Assembly (NCBI RefSeq): GCF_900103345.1
Contig: NZ_LT629702.1
Coordinates: 4,944,501-5,008,500 of the forward strand
Source: Pseudomonas azotoformans
GTDB taxonomy: Bacteria > Pseudomonadota > Gammaproteobacteria > Pseudomonadales > Pseudomonadaceae
DNA: 64,000 nt
Direction: 5' to 3'
Position 1 is the first letter of the stretch; each line of letters opens with the position of its first letter. Below, one piece after another: positions 7,437 through 16,447 of the stretch. A program made the translations under genes and the position numbers. The notes beneath the pieces are model-generated. The model was not told the origin of the DNA. It ran no database searches and saw only the letters and a program-made list of their open reading frames with translations.

Positions 7437-8714
7437 ATGAGCAAGACCAACGCATCCCTGATGAAACGCCGTGAAGCCGCTGTACCGCGCGGTGTTGGCC
7501 AGATTCACCCGATCTTCGCCGAATCGGCGAAGAACGCTACCGTGACCGACGTTGAAGGTCGCGAGTTCATCGATTTCGCCGGCGGCATCGCCGTGCTGAA
7601 CACCGGCCACGTGCACCCGAAAATCATCGCCGCCGTGACCGAGCAGCTGAACAAACTGACTCACACCTGCTTCCAAGTACTGGCCTATGAGCCTTACGTG
7701 GAACTGTGCGAGAAAGTGAACGCCAAGGTCCCAGGCGATTTCGCCAAGAAAACCCTGCTGGTCACCACCGGTTCCGAAGCGGTGGAAAACGCCGTGAAAA
7801 TTGCGCGGGCCGCCACGGGGCGTGCCGGTGTGATCGCGTTCACCGGCGCCTACCACGGTCGCACCATGATGACCCTGGGCCTCACCGGTAAAGTCGTGCC
7901 TTACTCCGCCGGCATGGGCCTGATGCCAGGCGGCGTGTTCCGCGCGCTGTTCCCGAACGAACTGCACGGCGTGAGCGATGACGATTCCATCGCCAGCATC
8001 GAACGCATCTTCAAGAACGATGCCGAGCCGCGTGATATCGCTGCCATCATCATCGAGCCGGTGCAGGGCGAAGGCGGTTTCTACGTCGCGCCGAAATCCT
8101 TCATGAAGCGCCTACGCGAACTGTGCGACAAGCACGGCATCCTGCTGATCGCCGACGAAGTGCAAACCGGCGCCGGTCGTACCGGTACGTTCTTCGCCAT
8201 GGAACAGATGGGCGTTGCCGCCGACCTGACCACCTTCGCCAAATCCATCGCTGGCGGCTTCCCGCTGGCCGGTGTGTGCGGCAAGGCTGAATACATGGAC
8301 GCCATCGCGCCAGGCGGCCTGGGCGGCACCTACGCCGGTAGCCCGATCGCTTGTGCAGCTGCGCTGGCGGTGATGGAAGTGTTCGAAGAAGAGCACCTGC
8401 TGGACCGCTGCAAGGCAGTTGGCGAGCGTCTGGTGACCGGTCTCAAAGCCATCCAGGCCAAATACCCGGTGATCGGCGAAGTGCGTGCCCTGGGCGCGAT
8501 GATCGCGGTCGAGCTGTTCGAAGATGGCGACAGCCACAAGCCCGACGCCGCTGCCGTTGCCTCCGTGGTGGCCAAGGCGCGTGACAAGGGCCTGATCCTG
8601 CTGAGCTGCGGCACCTACGGCAACGTGTTGCGCGTACTGGTCCCGCTGACTTCGCCGGACGAGCAGTTGGACAAAGGCCTGGCGATCATCGAAGAGTGCT
8701 TCTCCGAGCTGTAA
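7437..8714 (+). CDS. gabT: 4-aminobutyrate aminotransferase
   Basis: This 425-residue PLP-dependent class III aminotransferase moves the amino group of GABA to 2-oxoglutarate, giving succinate semialdehyde for GabD. Landmarks are GREFIDFAGGIAVLNTGH near the start, TTGSEAVENAVKIARAATGR (PLP phosphate region), IIEPVQGEGGF, LIADEVQTGAGRTG (the Asp that contacts the PLP ring) and the Schiff-base Lys in TTFAKSIAGGFPLAG. ATG 7437 has GAGGA eight bases upstream; the frame runs six codons further without a ribosome binding site. A strong terminator follows. Confidence 0.97.
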   Translation: MSKTNASLMKRREAAVPRGVGQIHPIFAESAKNATVTDVEGREFIDFAGGIAVLNTGHVHPKIIAAVTEQLNKLTHTCFQVLAYEPYVELCEKVNAKVPGDFAKKTLLVTTGSEAVENAVKIARAATGRAGVIAFTGAYHGRTMMTLGLTGKVVPYSAGMGLMPGGVFRALFPNELHGVSDDDSIASIERIFKNDAEPRDIAAIIIEPVQGEGGFYVAPKSFMKRLRELCDKHGILLIADEVQTGAGRTGTFFAMEQMGVAADLTTFAKSIAGGFPLAGVCGKAEYMDAIAPGGLGGTYAGSPIACAAALAVMEVFEEEHLLDRCKAVGERLVTGLKAIQAKYPVIGEVRALGAMIAVELFEDGDSHKPDAAAVASVVAKARDKGLILLSCGTYGNVLRVLVPLTSPDEQLDKGLAIIEECFSEL

Positions 8715-8737
8715 GAGAAAGCTGACCTGTTCGACAG

Positions 8738-8764
8738 AAAAAACCCGCTTCGGCGGGTTTTTTT
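8738..8764 (+). terminator. terminator after gabT
   Basis: ACCCGC-TTCG-GCGGGT tetraloop hairpin followed by seven T. Confidence 0.95.
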
Positions 8765-8854
8765 ATGCCCATTGCCGCACATTCAGCCCGTGTTCATTGT
8801 ACGTAGGCGGCTCCATTGACTAAGGTTGCAAGCATTGCCGATGGAGCGTGCTGG

Positions 8855-10063
8855 ATGACTGCTGTTGATTTACCCGCTGTACCCCGCGTGTTGATTGCCG
8901 AGGCGGACCCTTGGTCGCGGGACCTGCTCAAGCAAGTGTTGTTGAATGTGCGCTGCGACGCGCGGCTGGATGTGTGTGCCGATGGCCAGCAAGCGGCGAT
9001 ATTACTGCGCGAAAAATCCTACGACCTGATCCTGGCGGATTGGGAGCTGCCCGGCATCGATGGCCTGAGCCTGCTGCGCAGCGTGCGCCAGAAGCGTCGC
9101 TCGCCTTTGCTGCCGTTCATTCTGCTGAGCAGTCGCAATGACAGCGCCAGCGTGCGCGAAGCCTTGCCCCTGGCGCCCACGGCGTACCTGACCAAACCCC
9201 TGAACATGGAAGGCCTGACCCAACGTCTGCAAGACCTGCTGCTCAACGAAGGCGAAACGGTGTACTGCGAGATCCCACCGTTGGCGCCCGGCATGACCTT
9301 GCCAGTGTTCCTTGAGCGACGCCGCGAAGCGTCCGACGGCGCGCCATTGCGGGTCGATGTGAAAGCCGCCGTGCAACACAGCCTCAGGCCGGAAGGCCTG
9401 GACCTCAAGCATCTGGAAGACCAGGTGCGCATGGACCCGCAAATCACCGCCGTGCTCATCGCCGCCGCCAACAGTGCCGGCCATCACGGCGCACCGGTGC
9501 AGACCCTGCCCGGCGCCCTGCACAAGCTGGTGCCGGGGCAAAGCATGAACCTGATCCTCGGGCTGGCGCTCAAGCACAACGTGGTACTCGGTGACCCGGC
9601 GCTGGTGGCCTATGCCGAGCGGCACTGGCAAGTGTCCCAGGACACTGCCGACTACGCCCGGCGCCTGGCCCGCATGTTGGAGCTGGATCACGAACGCTGC
9701 TACAGCGCGGGTATTCTCCACCGGCTGGGCGACCTGGCGCTGTTGCGCTGCCTGGAGGACTGGCGCCAGGGTGGCGGCGAACTGGATGACGAAGCGATTG
9801 GCGAGTCCCTCTACACCTTTGGCGCTGCCTATGGCTCGGCACTGCGTGCGCGTTGGCGCTTGCCGTTGGAGCTGCGCCAGTTGATTGCGGCGATCTACTC
9901 GTTGGAGGGCGGTGTGTATGCGCGGGATGCGCTGGTGGTGCACCTGGCGGCGCAGATGGCGCGTTTGACTGAGCATGAAGGCCTGGAAGAACTGGCGGCG
10001 GGCAAGACGGCGCGATTGCTCAAGGTGGGCTTGTCGGAGCTGACCCGAGTGCGCAAATCCTGA
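8855..10063 (+). CDS. response regulator with HDOD output domain
   Basis: The protein has 402 residues. Residues about 11-130 form a CheY-like receiver: acidic pair in LIAEADPW, phospho-acceptor Asp in LILADWELPG, conserved Ser/Thr in ILLSSR, Lys in YLTKPL. The C-terminal half (about 165-370) reads as an HDOD domain, an HD-fold relative that usually lacks phosphodiesterase residues and acts as a signalling platform. No histidine kinase lies beside it. ATG 8855 is chosen because GGAG precedes it; an in-frame TTG lies 39 nt upstream. A REPIN follows immediately after the stop. Confidence 0.8.
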   Translation: MTAVDLPAVPRVLIAEADPWSRDLLKQVLLNVRCDARLDVCADGQQAAILLREKSYDLILADWELPGIDGLSLLRSVRQKRRSPLLPFILLSSRNDSASVREALPLAPTAYLTKPLNMEGLTQRLQDLLLNEGETVYCEIPPLAPGMTLPVFLERRREASDGAPLRVDVKAAVQHSLRPEGLDLKHLEDQVRMDPQITAVLIAAANSAGHHGAPVQTLPGALHKLVPGQSMNLILGLALKHNVVLGDPALVAYAERHWQVSQDTADYARRLARMLELDHERCYSAGILHRLGDLALLRCLEDWRQGGGELDDEAIGESLYTFGAAYGSALRARWRLPLELRQLIAAIYSLEGGVYARDALVVHLAAQMARLTEHEGLEELAAGKTARLLKVGLSELTRVRKS

Positions 10064-10152
10064 TGTGTGAGGGGGCTTGCCCCCGATGGCGGTGTATCAG
10101 TCACCCATGTGCTGGCTGACCCCCTGCTATCGGGGGCAAGCCCCCTCCCACA
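10064..10152. repeat. REPIN, family A
   Basis: Inverted pair of family A REP palindromes. The left outer edge has one base change (TGTGTGAGG for TGTGGGAGG). It begins directly at the stop of the HDOD gene. Confidence 0.88.
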
Positions 10153-10170
10153 TTTGAGCAGTGTTGACTA

Positions 10171-11172
10171 CTAGCCCGCGATTACGCGGTTCTTGCCCAG
10201 GCGCTTGGCCTCGTACATGGCCGCATCGGCACGGGCGAACAGGCTGTCCAGGGTCGAGTCGCGATCGGTGAGGCTGGCCAGGCCCTGGCTGATGGTCACG
10301 CTGAAGGCCTGGCCTTCGTAGTTGAAGCTGAGTTCCTGGATCTCCCGGCCCAGGCGCTCGGCCACCTGCAACGCCATCTCCGGCGCACAGCCAGGCAATA
10401 CGGCGGCGAACTCTTCGCCACCGATGCGCCCGAACAGATCGCCACGGCGCAGCACTCCTCGACCGCTCTCGGCGATACGCCGCAGCACCTGGTCGCCCTC
10501 CAGATGGCCGTAGCTGTCGTTGATGTCTTTGAAGTCATCGATGTCCAGCAGCAGAAAGGCCAGCGGCGCACCTTGGGCACAGGCAGTGTCGAAGGCCTGG
10601 TTGGCGCATTCGAAGAAGTGCCGGCGGTTACTGCTCTGGGTCAGCACGTCGGTGGTGGCAAGACGGTGCAGCTCCAGCTCCAGCTGTTTCTTTTCAGTGA
10701 TGTCTTCGGCCATGCCCACCACGATCAGCGGCTCACCGGGCTCGACTTGCTGGTTCATGTAGCACTTGTCACTCAGCCAGCGGATCTGCCCGTCGGCGGT
10801 GATGATGCGGTACTCGCGGTCTTCCACGGCGCCCTGTTCCAGTACGCGGGCCAGGCTGTGTTCGGCGTAGTCGAGGTCTTCGGGGTGGATGCTGTTGCGC
10901 CATTCCCGGTGGTCGGCCAGCAGCAGGCCGGCAGAGCGCCCGAAGACTCGTTCGTAGGCCGGGCTCACGTACAGCACGCGGCGGGTTTCCCAATCGATGG
11001 CCCACAGCACGGCATTCACGCTGACCAGCATTGAACTCAGCAACTGCTCACGTTCGCTCAATCGTTCGACTTCACCCTGGGCATGCACCAGCGCCAGCAG
11101 GGTCGCCGCTGCTGCTGGGCGGGGATGCTCAGCTGCTGGCGCGTCGATTAAGGAGGACTTTTCGTGAACCAT
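10171..11172 (-). CDS. PAS-GGDEF diguanylate cyclase
   Basis: This 333-residue cytosolic enzyme is predicted to make cyclic di-GMP from two GTP. A coiled N-terminus (VHAQGEVERLSEREQLL) leads into a PAS domain (about 45-160, with VLYVSPAYERVFGRSAG and a PAC motif ending VGMAEDITEKKQLE), then a GGDEF domain. The active-site motif is GGEEF (the common active variant), and RRGD five residues before it is an intact inhibitory I-site, so product feedback is likely. ATG 11172 is preferred over the GTG two codons upstream. No membrane segment is visible; the PAS domain implies a soluble or redox signal. Confidence 0.88.
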   Translation of the reverse strand: MVHEKSSLIDAPAAEHPRPAAAATLLALVHAQGEVERLSEREQLLSSMLVSVNAVLWAIDWETRRVLYVSPAYERVFGRSAGLLLADHREWRNSIHPEDLDYAEHSLARVLEQGAVEDREYRIITADGQIRWLSDKCYMNQQVEPGEPLIVVGMAEDITEKKQLELELHRLATTDVLTQSSNRRHFFECANQAFDTACAQGAPLAFLLLDIDDFKDINDSYGHLEGDQVLRRIAESGRGVLRRGDLFGRIGGEEFAAVLPGCAPEMALQVAERLGREIQELSFNYEGQAFSVTISQGLASLTDRDSTLDSLFARADAAMYEAKRLGKNRVIAG

Positions 11173-11330
11173 CGGCACAACTCTCTCTGGGCGCGCCGCA
11201 AACAGGAGCAGCGGTCACTACAAGGGGCCACCATGATGGCGAAGTGTTCATTGAGAGAGGCGAATTTCAGTGAAGTTCCGTCAACAGGACCGATTGCCGG
11301 TGCCCGGTAAATGACGCCAAAAAGCTGATA

Positions 11331-11355
11331 GGTGGGAGGGCAAGCCCTCCCACCG
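11331..11355. repeat. REP-like hairpin after desA
   Basis: GGTGGGAGGG-CAAG/CTTG-CCCTCCCACC is a compact family-A-like palindrome lying directly beyond the desA stop on the minus strand. It may double as a transcript end. Confidence 0.7.
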
Positions 11356-11360
11356 CAGCA

Positions 11361-12545
11361 TCAGACTGCCGCAGGACGCAGCGAATAAGTCTTCAATTGG
11401 TGCGCAAAATCCCGTAGGGACTGGATGCCGCTGGCCTCGGCTTCATGCACCCATTCCTTGATGGCCGCCAGCATATCGTGGCCATTGGAGCTGGTCTTGA
11501 GCCAGATCTGCTGCAGCGCCAGGCGCTTTTCGTAGATCACTTTCAGTGCATGGCTGTGTTCCAGCATGCTCTGGATGCGCACGTGATGGCGGTCATCCAG
11601 CAAGCTGGTTTCCCGCGACAGCAGGCGCTTGGCGCGGTGGAACTGATGGCGCACCGAGTGATCGACCTTTTCCAGCTCCTGCTTGACCAATGGGCCGATC
11701 ACCAACTTGCGGTACTGGGCCATGATCTGGAAGCGGTTGTTGAGGATCGCCATGGCAGTGTCCATGTCCAGGTGGCCCTTGCCTTCCACGCGGTGGGCAA
11801 TAGGGGCGACACGCTGCACCTTGGCCAGGCGCAGGAAGCTGAATACTTTGATCCACGCCCAGCCCAGGTCGAACTCCCACTTCTTCACCGACAGCTTGGC
11901 GGAGTTGGGGTAGGTGTGGTGGTTGTTATGCAGCTCCTCGCCGCCGACGATGATGCCCCACGGCACCAGGTTGGTCGCCGCGTCACGGCATTCGAAGTTG
12001 CGATAGCCCACGGCATGCCCCAGGCCGTTGATCACGCCGGCGGCCCAGAAGGGAATCCACATCATCTGGATCGCCCAGATGGTAATGCCGATGGTGCCGA
12101 ACAGCAGCAGGTCGATCGCACCCATGATCGCCACGCCCAGCAGTGGGTAGGGGGTGTAGATTTTGCGTTCGATCCAGTCGTCCGGGCAGTTCTTGCCGTA
12201 GATGCGCAGGGTCTCGGGGTTTTCGGCTTCGGCGCGGTACAGCTCGGCGCCTTTGCGCAGCACAGTGGACAGGCCCTTGATGACCGGGCTGTGCGGGTCA
12301 TCCACGGTTTCGCATTTGGCGTGGTGCTTGCGGTGGATGGCAGTCCACTCGCGGGTGTTCTGCGCCGTGGTCAGCCACAGCCAGAAGCGGAAGAAGTGTT
12401 TCAGGCCGGCATTGAGCTCCAGGGAGCGATGGGCTGAATAACGGTGCAGATAGACCGTGACCCCAACAATGGTCACGTGGGTCATCAACAGCGTGACTGC
12501 CACCAGTTGCCAGGCTGACAGGTCAAGAAAACCGTTGTACCACAT
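11361..12545 (-). CDS. desA: acyl-phospholipid delta-9 desaturase
   Basis: This 394-residue membrane-bound di-iron desaturase matches the DesA type of Pseudomonas, which introduces a double bond into saturated acyl chains of membrane phospholipids under aerobic conditions. The three histidine boxes are present: HRYSAH (near 35), HRKHH (near 75) and HNNHH (near 205). ATG 12545 (MWYNGFLDLSAWQLVAVTLL) is chosen over an in-frame start 13 codons upstream because it matches the family N-terminus. In P. aeruginosa desA likewise lies beside a PAS-GGDEF-EAL gene and the sbp-cysTWA operon, so the synteny supports the call. Confidence 0.92.
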   Translation of the reverse strand: MWYNGFLDLSAWQLVAVTLLMTHVTIVGVTVYLHRYSAHRSLELNAGLKHFFRFWLWLTTAQNTREWTAIHRKHHAKCETVDDPHSPVIKGLSTVLRKGAELYRAEAENPETLRIYGKNCPDDWIERKIYTPYPLLGVAIMGAIDLLLFGTIGITIWAIQMMWIPFWAAGVINGLGHAVGYRNFECRDAATNLVPWGIIVGGEELHNNHHTYPNSAKLSVKKWEFDLGWAWIKVFSFLRLAKVQRVAPIAHRVEGKGHLDMDTAMAILNNRFQIMAQYRKLVIGPLVKQELEKVDHSVRHQFHRAKRLLSRETSLLDDRHHVRIQSMLEHSHALKVIYEKRLALQQIWLKTSSNGHDMLAAIKEWVHEAEASGIQSLRDFAHQLKTYSLRPAAV

Positions 12546-12654
12546 AGGCTGTATGGCCCTCAGATAAAGAAAAGAACAGCTCAAGCATTATCACTAAGCC
12601 TACAGAGAAAACCAGCGACCCTTTCAGATAAGACTTACGAGATGTTACTTATTC

Positions 12655-12660
12655 TATAAT
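12655..12660 (+). promoter_or_regulatory. -10 box (TATAAT) for the GGDEF-EAL gene
   Basis: A perfect TATAAT lies 52 bp before ATG 12712 in the AT-rich divergent region shared with desA. The -35 side (GACTTA, 17 bp upstream) is weak. Confidence 0.5.
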
Positions 12661-12711
12661 CCGCAGCGTTTATAGGGCGATTATGTTTTTTTGGTAAGGA
12701 TTACTGACCAT

Positions 12712-14625
12712 ATGCTGTTTTCATACCGTGGAGCCCTACGCGCGGGGCTGGTATACCTTCTGGTTTCTGTCGCATGGCTCCAGCTCAGCAACCACTTATT
12801 GATCAGCTTTCTCGATGAACCGCGGGAGTTGGGACGCTGGCTGCAAGTGCGGGGCTATGTGTGGGTGGCCCTCAGCGCCCTGGCGATTTACCTGATGTGC
12901 GCCCGATTTGCGCGTGCCAACCAGTTGCAGCAACCGTTGAAGGAAAACCGCGAACGCCTGCGCCAGGCCGCCGCCGTGTTCGACTGCACCCGCGAAGGGG
13001 TGCTGGTCACCGACGCGCAGGGGCTGATCGTGCACGTGAACCGCGCCTTCATGGCGATCACCGGCTACAGCCGCGAAGACGTCATGGGCCAGCAGCCCAG
13101 CTTGTTCAAGTCGGGGCGCCATTCGTCGCATTTCTACCAGCAGATGTTCCAGAGCCTGGAGCGTACCGGCGAATGGAGCGGTGAAATCTGGAACCGACGC
13201 AAAAGCGGCGAGATTTACCCCCAGTGGCAAACCATTCGCGTGATTCACGATGACCAAGGCCACGTCAGCCATTACGTCGCGGTGTTTTCCGATATCAGCG
13301 CCATCAAGGACTCCGAGCACGAACTGGCCCACCTCGCCCATCACGACCCGCTGACCGACCTGCCCAACCGCCTGCTGTTCACCGACCGCGCCGAACAGGC
13401 ACTGGCCTCGGCGCAGATTCACAAGCGTGGTTGCGCCTTGCTGTTGCTGGACCTGGACCACTTCAAAATCATCAATGACAGCCTGGGCCATAACGTTGGC
13501 GACCAGTTGCTCAAGCTGGTCGGCGAACGGCTCAAGGCGTTGTTCGGCCCGGGCGTGACCCTGGCGCGCCTGGGTGGGGACGAATTCGCGGTGCTGGCAG
13601 AAAGTTGTCCACAGGTGGCCCAGGCTGCGGGCCTGGCGCAACGCATACTGGATGCACTGAAACAGCCATTTATCTTTGACGGCCACCAGCTGTTTATCAG
13701 CGCGAGTATTGGCATCAGCCTGTTCCCCAGCGACGCCCTGAGCGCCGAGCAGTTACTGCGCAACGCCGATTCCGCGTTGTTCAAGGCCAAGAGTGCTGGC
13801 CGCGAAGGCTATGCCCTGTACACCGAAGAACTCACCGCACATGCGCAGAACCGCGTGGAGATCGCCAGTGAGCTGCGCCGTGCGCTTGAACAGCAGGAGC
13901 TGTGCGTCTACTACCAGCCGGTGCACGACCTGCAGGGCAGCCGCCTGATCGGCGTCGAAGCGCTGGTGCGTTGGCAGCACCCGGAGCGCGGTCTGGTGCC
14001 GCCGGGCGAGTTCATCCCGATTGCCGAGCGCACCGGCCTGATTGCCGATATCGACGCCTGGGTCATGGACCAGGCCTGCCGGCAGATGTGCCAATGGCTG
14101 GCCGATGAGGTGCCGCTGAGTTTTATCGCCATCAACGTTTCCAGCCGCCTGTTTGCCCGGCGTGAGTTGTACGAGCAGGTCGCCCAGGTGCTGCACGACA
14201 CGGGCCTGGATCCCGCCTTCCTCGAACTGGAAGTCACCGAAAGCGCGGTGATGGACGACCCGGAAGTAGCCCTGGAACAACTGCACCGCCTGCGCGAGCT
14301 GGGGCTGCGCCTGGCCATCGACGACTTCGGCACCGGTTATTCCTCGCTGTTGCGCCTCAAGCGCCTGCCGGTGCAGAAGCTCAAGATCGATCAGGGCTTC
14401 GTCGCCGGGTTGCCGTGGGACGAGGACGATGCGGCGATTGTGCGCGTGGTGATCGCCCTGGCAAAAAGCATGGGGATGCAAGTGCATGCAGAGGGGATCG
14501 AGCAGGTGGAACAGGCGCGGTTCCTGTTGGATCAGCAGTGCGATATGGGGCAGGGGTATTGGTTTGGCCGGCCGATGCCGGCGGGCGAACTAGATTGGTC
14601 CAAGGCACCCGTGATCCGAACCTGA
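12712..14625 (+). CDS. membrane PAS-GGDEF-EAL cyclic di-GMP protein
   Basis: The protein has 637 residues. Two N-terminal hydrophobic segments (about 8-27 and 46-66) anchor it, followed by a PAS domain (about 85-205; TREGVLVTDAQGL, PAC motif YVAVFSDISAIKDSE), a GGDEF domain (LARLGGDEFAVL) and an EAL domain (GVEALVRWQHP, ELEVTESAVMD, IDDFGTGYSS). All main catalytic motifs of both halves look intact, but the RxxD inhibitory site five residues before GGDEF is missing. Net activity is often phosphodiesterase in such hybrids. ATG 12712 has AAGGA upstream. Its position next to desA and oscA-sbp follows P. aeruginosa. Confidence 0.9.
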   Translation: MLFSYRGALRAGLVYLLVSVAWLQLSNHLLISFLDEPRELGRWLQVRGYVWVALSALAIYLMCARFARANQLQQPLKENRERLRQAAAVFDCTREGVLVTDAQGLIVHVNRAFMAITGYSREDVMGQQPSLFKSGRHSSHFYQQMFQSLERTGEWSGEIWNRRKSGEIYPQWQTIRVIHDDQGHVSHYVAVFSDISAIKDSEHELAHLAHHDPLTDLPNRLLFTDRAEQALASAQIHKRGCALLLLDLDHFKIINDSLGHNVGDQLLKLVGERLKALFGPGVTLARLGGDEFAVLAESCPQVAQAAGLAQRILDALKQPFIFDGHQLFISASIGISLFPSDALSAEQLLRNADSALFKAKSAGREGYALYTEELTAHAQNRVEIASELRRALEQQELCVYYQPVHDLQGSRLIGVEALVRWQHPERGLVPPGEFIPIAERTGLIADIDAWVMDQACRQMCQWLADEVPLSFIAINVSSRLFARRELYEQVAQVLHDTGLDPAFLELEVTESAVMDDPEVALEQLHRLRELGLRLAIDDFGTGYSSLLRLKRLPVQKLKIDQGFVAGLPWDEDDAAIVRVVIALAKSMGMQVHAEGIEQVEQARFLLDQQCDMGQGYWFGRPMPAGELDWSKAPVIRT

Positions 14626-14637
14626 AATGCGTTCAAG

Positions 14638-14726
14638 TGTGGGAGGGGGCTTGCCCCCGATGGCAGACTGTCAGTCAATGAAGATGTGATTGACGCACCG
14701 CTATCGGGGGCAAGCCCCCTCCCACA
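14638..14726. repeat. REPIN, family A
   Basis: Inverted pair of family A palindromes between the GGDEF-EAL gene and the oscA promoter region. Confidence 0.9.
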
Positions 14727-14760
14727 TTTGAAAGCAATCTGCGCGCAACCCCGCGTCCCA

Positions 14761-14813
14761 CCAGAAAATTCTTTCTGGTTATATAAACATTCTTAAATAG
14801 TATTTTTAAGAAT
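14761..14813 (+). promoter_or_regulatory. paired dyads upstream of oscA
   Basis: Two perfect inverted repeats lie 80-130 bp before oscA: CCAGAAA-N4-TTTCTGG (14761-14778) and ATTCTTAAA-N7-TTTAAGAAT (14789-14813). Their centres are about 31.5 bp apart, close to three helical turns. They sit in an AT-rich block typical of LysR-type (CysB) control regions. Confidence 0.5.
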
Positions 14814-14893
14814 ATCCGCGCTTATCTACTATCGCCCTCACGCCGCAAGCAGTGCCGCCACTGCGAGGCACTATTCATTTCAGGAGCGAGACC

Positions 14894-15076
14894 ATGAGCG
14901 CATCTCTACGTAGCGTCGACGGCCAGGACGAAGCAGCCATTTTGCGTGAGATCCAGAGCGCCCTGCGCGATCTGCGGTTTGGCGCGGTGGAAATCACGGT
15001 GCACAACGCCCAAGTGGTCCAGATCGAACGCAAAGAAAAATTCCGCCTGCAGAACCCGGGTAACAAACCGAGCTGA
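14894..15076 (+). CDS. oscA: sulfur starvation response protein OscA (YezD family)
   Basis: This 60-residue protein belongs to the OscA/YezD family. It carries the conserved core ILREIQSALRDLRFGAVEIT followed by VHNAQVVQIERKEKFRL. OscA was described in Pseudomonas as needed for using certain organosulfur compounds and for sulfur-starvation responses; its biochemical role is not known. ATG 14894 has AGGAGCGAG before it. It precedes sbp with a REPIN between them, the arrangement known from other pseudomonads, and is probably the first gene of the sulfate-uptake operon. Confidence 0.92.
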   Translation: MSASLRSVDGQDEAAILREIQSALRDLRFGAVEITVHNAQVVQIERKEKFRLQNPGNKPS

Positions 15077-15121
15077 GCAAGAACGGCGATTCGCAAGACC
15101 CGCAACTACAAGAAATACCCC

Positions 15122-15220
15122 TGTAGGAGCGAGCTTGCTCGCGAAAAACGTCAACGATAACGCAGCGCATCAGGTTCAACGCGTCGCTTTCAAGTTTTTC
15201 GCGAGCAAGCTCGCTCCTAC
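15122..15220. repeat. REPIN, family B
   Basis: TGTAGGAGCGAGCTTGCTCG, then CGAAAAAC, forms the left arm, with its inverted copy 50 bp on. It lies between oscA and sbp inside the presumed operon. Confidence 0.9.
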
Positions 15221-15258
15221 GGTGTTCAGCCAATAACTAAGAATTCTAGGAGCCTTCT

Positions 15259-16269
15259 ATGTCGTCGATTCGCCGTTACGCCCTGGCCGCCCTGGCCAGC
15301 GCCGTGTTTGCAGGTTCTGCGGTTGCCAAGGACTACGAGTTGCTCAACGTCTCGTACGACCCTACCCGTGAGCTGTACCAGGACTACAACGCTGAGTTCA
15401 CCAACTTCTGGAAACAGTCCCACCCAGGCGACAACGTCAAGATCCAGCAATCCCACGGTGGTTCGGGCAAGCAAGGCCGCGCCGTGATCGATGGTCTGCG
15501 CGCTGACGTGGTCACCCTGGCTTTGGCCGGCGACATCGACGAAATTGCCAAGCTGGGCAAGACCCTCCCGGAAAACTGGCAGACCCGCCTGCCGGACGCC
15601 AGCACCCCATACACCTCGACCATCGTGTTCCTGGTGCGCAAGGGCAACCCTAAAGGCATCAAGGACTGGGGCGACCTGATCAAGAAAGACGTGTCCGTGA
15701 TCACCCCAAACCCGAAAACCTCCGGCGGCGCCCGCTGGAACTTCCTCGCCGCCTGGGCCTATGGCCTCAAGGCCGGTGGCAGCGAAGCCAAGGCTCAGGA
15801 ATACGTGAAAGAGCTGTTCAAGCACGTACCTGTGCTGGACACCGGCGCTCGCGGCTCGACCATCACCTTCGTCAACAACGGTCAGGGTGACGTATTGCTC
15901 GCCTGGGAAAACGAAGCCTTCCTGGCGCTGAAGGAAGACGGCGGCGCCGACAAGTTCGACATCGTCGTACCTTCCCTATCGATCCTCGCCGAGCCGCCGG
16001 TGGCCGTGGTCGACAAGAACGCCGAGAAAAAGGGCAACACCGAAATCGCCACTGAATACCTGAAGCACCTGTACAGCCCGGCTGGCCAGGAGATTGCGGC
16101 GAAAAACTTCTACCGCCCACGCGATGCAAAAGTGGCCGCCAAATACGCCCAGCAGTTCCCGAAACTGGACCTGGTGACTATCGACAAAGACTTCGGCGGC
16201 TGGAAAACTGCCCAACCGAAATTCTTTAACGACGGTGGCGTGTTCGACCAAATCTACACGGCGCAATAA
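15259..16269 (+). CDS. sbp: periplasmic sulfate-binding protein
   Basis: The protein has 336 residues with a clear signal peptide ([16 protein letters not shown], cut near residue 23). Mature features are those of Sbp/Cys[37 protein letters not shown] (sulfate-pocket Ser/Gly), [16 protein letters not shown] and [12 protein letters not shown]. It delivers sulfate (and thiosulfate) to the CysTWA permease encoded next. CTAGGAGCC precedes the ATG. A REPIN separates it from cysT, so the abundant binding protein may be expressed at a higher level than the permease. Confidence 0.96.
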   Translation: MSSIRRYALAALASAVFAGSAVAKDYELLNVSYDPTRELYQDYNAEFTNFWKQSHPGDNVKIQQSHGGSGKQGRAVIDGLRADVVTLALAGDIDEIAKLGKTLPENWQTRLPDASTPYTSTIVFLVRKGNPKGIKDWGDLIKKDVSVITPNPKTSGGARWNFLAAWAYGLKAGGSEAKAQEYVKELFKHVPVLDTGARGSTITFVNNGQGDVLLAWENEAFLALKEDGGADKFDIVVPSLSILAEPPVAVVDKNAEKKGNTEIATEYLKHLYSPAGQEIAAKNFYRPRDAKVAAKYAQQFPKLDLVTIDKDFGGWKTAQPKFFNDGGVFDQIYTAQ

Positions 16270-16281
16270 CGCCAACCCCAC

Positions 16282-16381
16282 TGTAGGAGCGAGCTTGCTC
16301 GCGAAAAACTTCAAGACACCGCGTGCATCCAGACAGCCCGCGTTATCGTTGACGATCTTCGCGGGCAAGCCCGCTCCTACA
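16282..16381. repeat. chimeric REPIN between sbp and cysT
   Basis: The left arm is family B (GTAGGAGCGAGCTTGCTCGC). The right arm reads CGCGGGCAAGCCCGCTCCTA, with C-like inner bases and B-like outer bases. The two arms therefore no longer match perfectly. Confidence 0.85.
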
Positions 16382-16447
16382 GAGGGTCAGGAGAGCCCGC
16401 ATTCGTTTGCGGGTTTTGCATGTCTGTTCCCTTAACCAAGGACTCTT

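Noticed and set aside
5798..7450. Long open frame on the minus strand across gabD
   Set aside because: It is a mirror of the gabD codon pattern in high-GC DNA; gabD has all catalytic motifs and a ribosome binding site.
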